Positions 63,398-64,000 of a stretch of DNA of 64,000 nucleotides are shown here, one piece after another. Position 1 is the first letter of the stretch. Each line of letters opens with the position of its first letter. The notes under the pieces are model-generated. The model saw only the letters and a program-made list of their open reading frames with translations, had not been told where the DNA came from and did no database searches. Source of the DNA: Pseudomonas sp. MM213. GTDB taxonomy: Bacteria > Pseudomonadota > Gammaproteobacteria > Pseudomonadales > Pseudomonadaceae. A program made the translations under genes and the position numbers. The stretch covers positions 6,076,001-6,140,000 of the forward strand of contig NZ_CP081943.1 of assembly GCF_020423045.1 (NCBI RefSeq), read 5' to 3'.

Positions 63398-64000
63398 TTA
63401 CAACAAACTGATCGGGTAGCTGATGATCAACCGGTTCTCGTCGAACTCGTTGTTGCTGTAATCGCGGCGCATGGTCGAGTTGCGCCATTTGACGTTCAGG
63501 TCTTTCAGCGCACCGCTTTGTACGGTGTAGCCCAGTTCACTTTCGCGGCCCCATTCCTTACCGTCGGTGATGGTGCCGGTGTGTACGTTTTCGCCGCTGA
63601 TGTAGCGGTTCATCAGGGTCAGGCCCGGTACGCCGAGCGCAACGAAGTTGTAGTCGTGGCGCACCTGCCAGGATTTTTCCCGCGCGTTGTCATAGCTGGA
63701 GTTGTAGCTGTCGTTGGCCAGTGTGCCGCCGCTGGTGCCGTTGACCCGCATCCAGGCGCTGTCGCCGGTGAGTTTTTGCAGGCCGACATAGAAAGTGTTG
63801 CCGCCGTACTTCGCGGAGAACATTCCCGACCAGGTCTTGTTGTCCAGATCGCCGGCGCGGGCGCTACCGTCTTCTTTGCCATAGAAGAAACCGAGGTTGG
63901 CACCCAGGGTCCAGTCGCCGACGGGTTGGCTGTGGGTCAGGTTGACGAATTGCTGGCTGTAGATGTCCTTGAGTTCGGCGTTCCACAGGCCGATCTGGGT
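63398..64000 (-). CDS. OprD-family outer-membrane porin (partial, N-terminus outside window)
   Basis: The 200 C-terminal residues of a substrate-specific 18-strand porin are in the window. Typical OprD strands are GNTFYVGLQKLTGDSAWMRV, SWQVRHDYNFVALGVPGLTL, NRYISGENVHTG, WGRESELGYTVQSGALKDLN and the final ENRLIISYPISLL, which ends in a hydrophobic residue. Members near aromatic catabolic genes often admit aromatic acids, so uptake of pca substrates is possible, but it is transcribed toward the SQR-like gene and need not be related. Confidence 0.9.
   Translation of the reverse strand, partial: TQIGLWNAELKDIYSQQFVNLTHSQPVGDWTLGANLGFFYGKEDGSARAGDLDNKTWSGMFSAKYGGNTFYVGLQKLTGDSAWMRVNGTSGGTLANDSYNSSYDNAREKSWQVRHDYNFVALGVPGLTLMNRYISGENVHTGTITDGKEWGRESELGYTVQSGALKDLNVKWRNSTMRRDYSNNEFDENRLIISYPISLL

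Overview
The window is a contiguous chromosomal stretch of a Pseudomonas of the P. fluorescens group. The evidence is high GC, Pseudomonas-type REP/REPIN repeats (GTAGGAGC ... CGCGAAG) in most intergenic gaps, and a gene order (quiP, OmpA genes, dinG, serine hydrolase, OmpA, pdxH, glycine-zipper lipoprotein, braC/liv operon) that matches, from memory, the PA1032-PA1074 region of P. aeruginosa. No prophage, integrase, transposase, CRISPR array, tRNA or rRNA was found.

Layout. 1-979: 5' part of a QuiP-like acylase. 1126-2033: a composite inverted repeat. 2209-10382: isochorismatase-fold protein, two SEC-C proteins, a LEA-type lipoprotein, two tandem OmpA lipoproteins whose leaders form hairpins over the Shine-Dalgarno, DUF1145, a collagen-like secreted protein, a CopD-like membrane protein and DinG. 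10478-18728: agarase-like glycoside hydrolase, serine hydrolase, third OmpA lipoprotein, pdxH, glycine-zipper lipoprotein, nhaA. 18967-24334: PLP lyase, FAD oxidoreductase, COG3650 lipoprotein, a divergent SDR/LysR pair. 24520-29522: branched-chain amino-acid ABC transporter (braC-livHMGF). 29863-38911: DUF2288, second composite repeat, a 733-residue FtsZ/tubulin-like GTPase, a GarR-type dehydrogenase, a MHYT-GGDEF-EAL gene broken by an in-frame amber codon, YkgJ-type protein, MFS transporter. 39113-45872: RapA, aminotransferase/RidA/LysR group, and a 38-codon CcoM-like gene behind an ANR box. 46022-49123: third composite repeat, pitA and a small gene. 49793-60662: a complete protocatechuate branch of the beta-ketoadipate pathway, pcaR-K-I-J-F-H-G-T-B-D-C. 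60775-64000: methyltransferase, DUF1641 plus sulfide:quinone-oxidoreductase-like pair, and the 3' part of an OprD porin.

How the genes work together. The pca cluster covers uptake (PcaK, PcaT), ring cleavage (PcaHG), lactone formation and opening (PcaB, PcaC, PcaD), CoA transfer (PcaIJ) and thiolysis (PcaF) under PcaR. Paired PcaR-like operator cores lie 19 bp centre to centre before pcaR, pcaK and pcaI. The liv/bra genes form a classic binding-protein-dependent importer with an attenuator-like terminator after braC.

The least explained items are (i) the paired SD-sequestering hairpins of the tandem ompA genes, (ii) the stand-alone FtsZ-like protein, (iii) the roughly 330-bp dispersed element that occurs mainly as inverted pairs around REPs and shows compensatory stem changes, and (iv) the ANR-controlled micro-gene resembling CcoM. 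Functional calls rest on motif recognition from reading the sequence; no database search was run.
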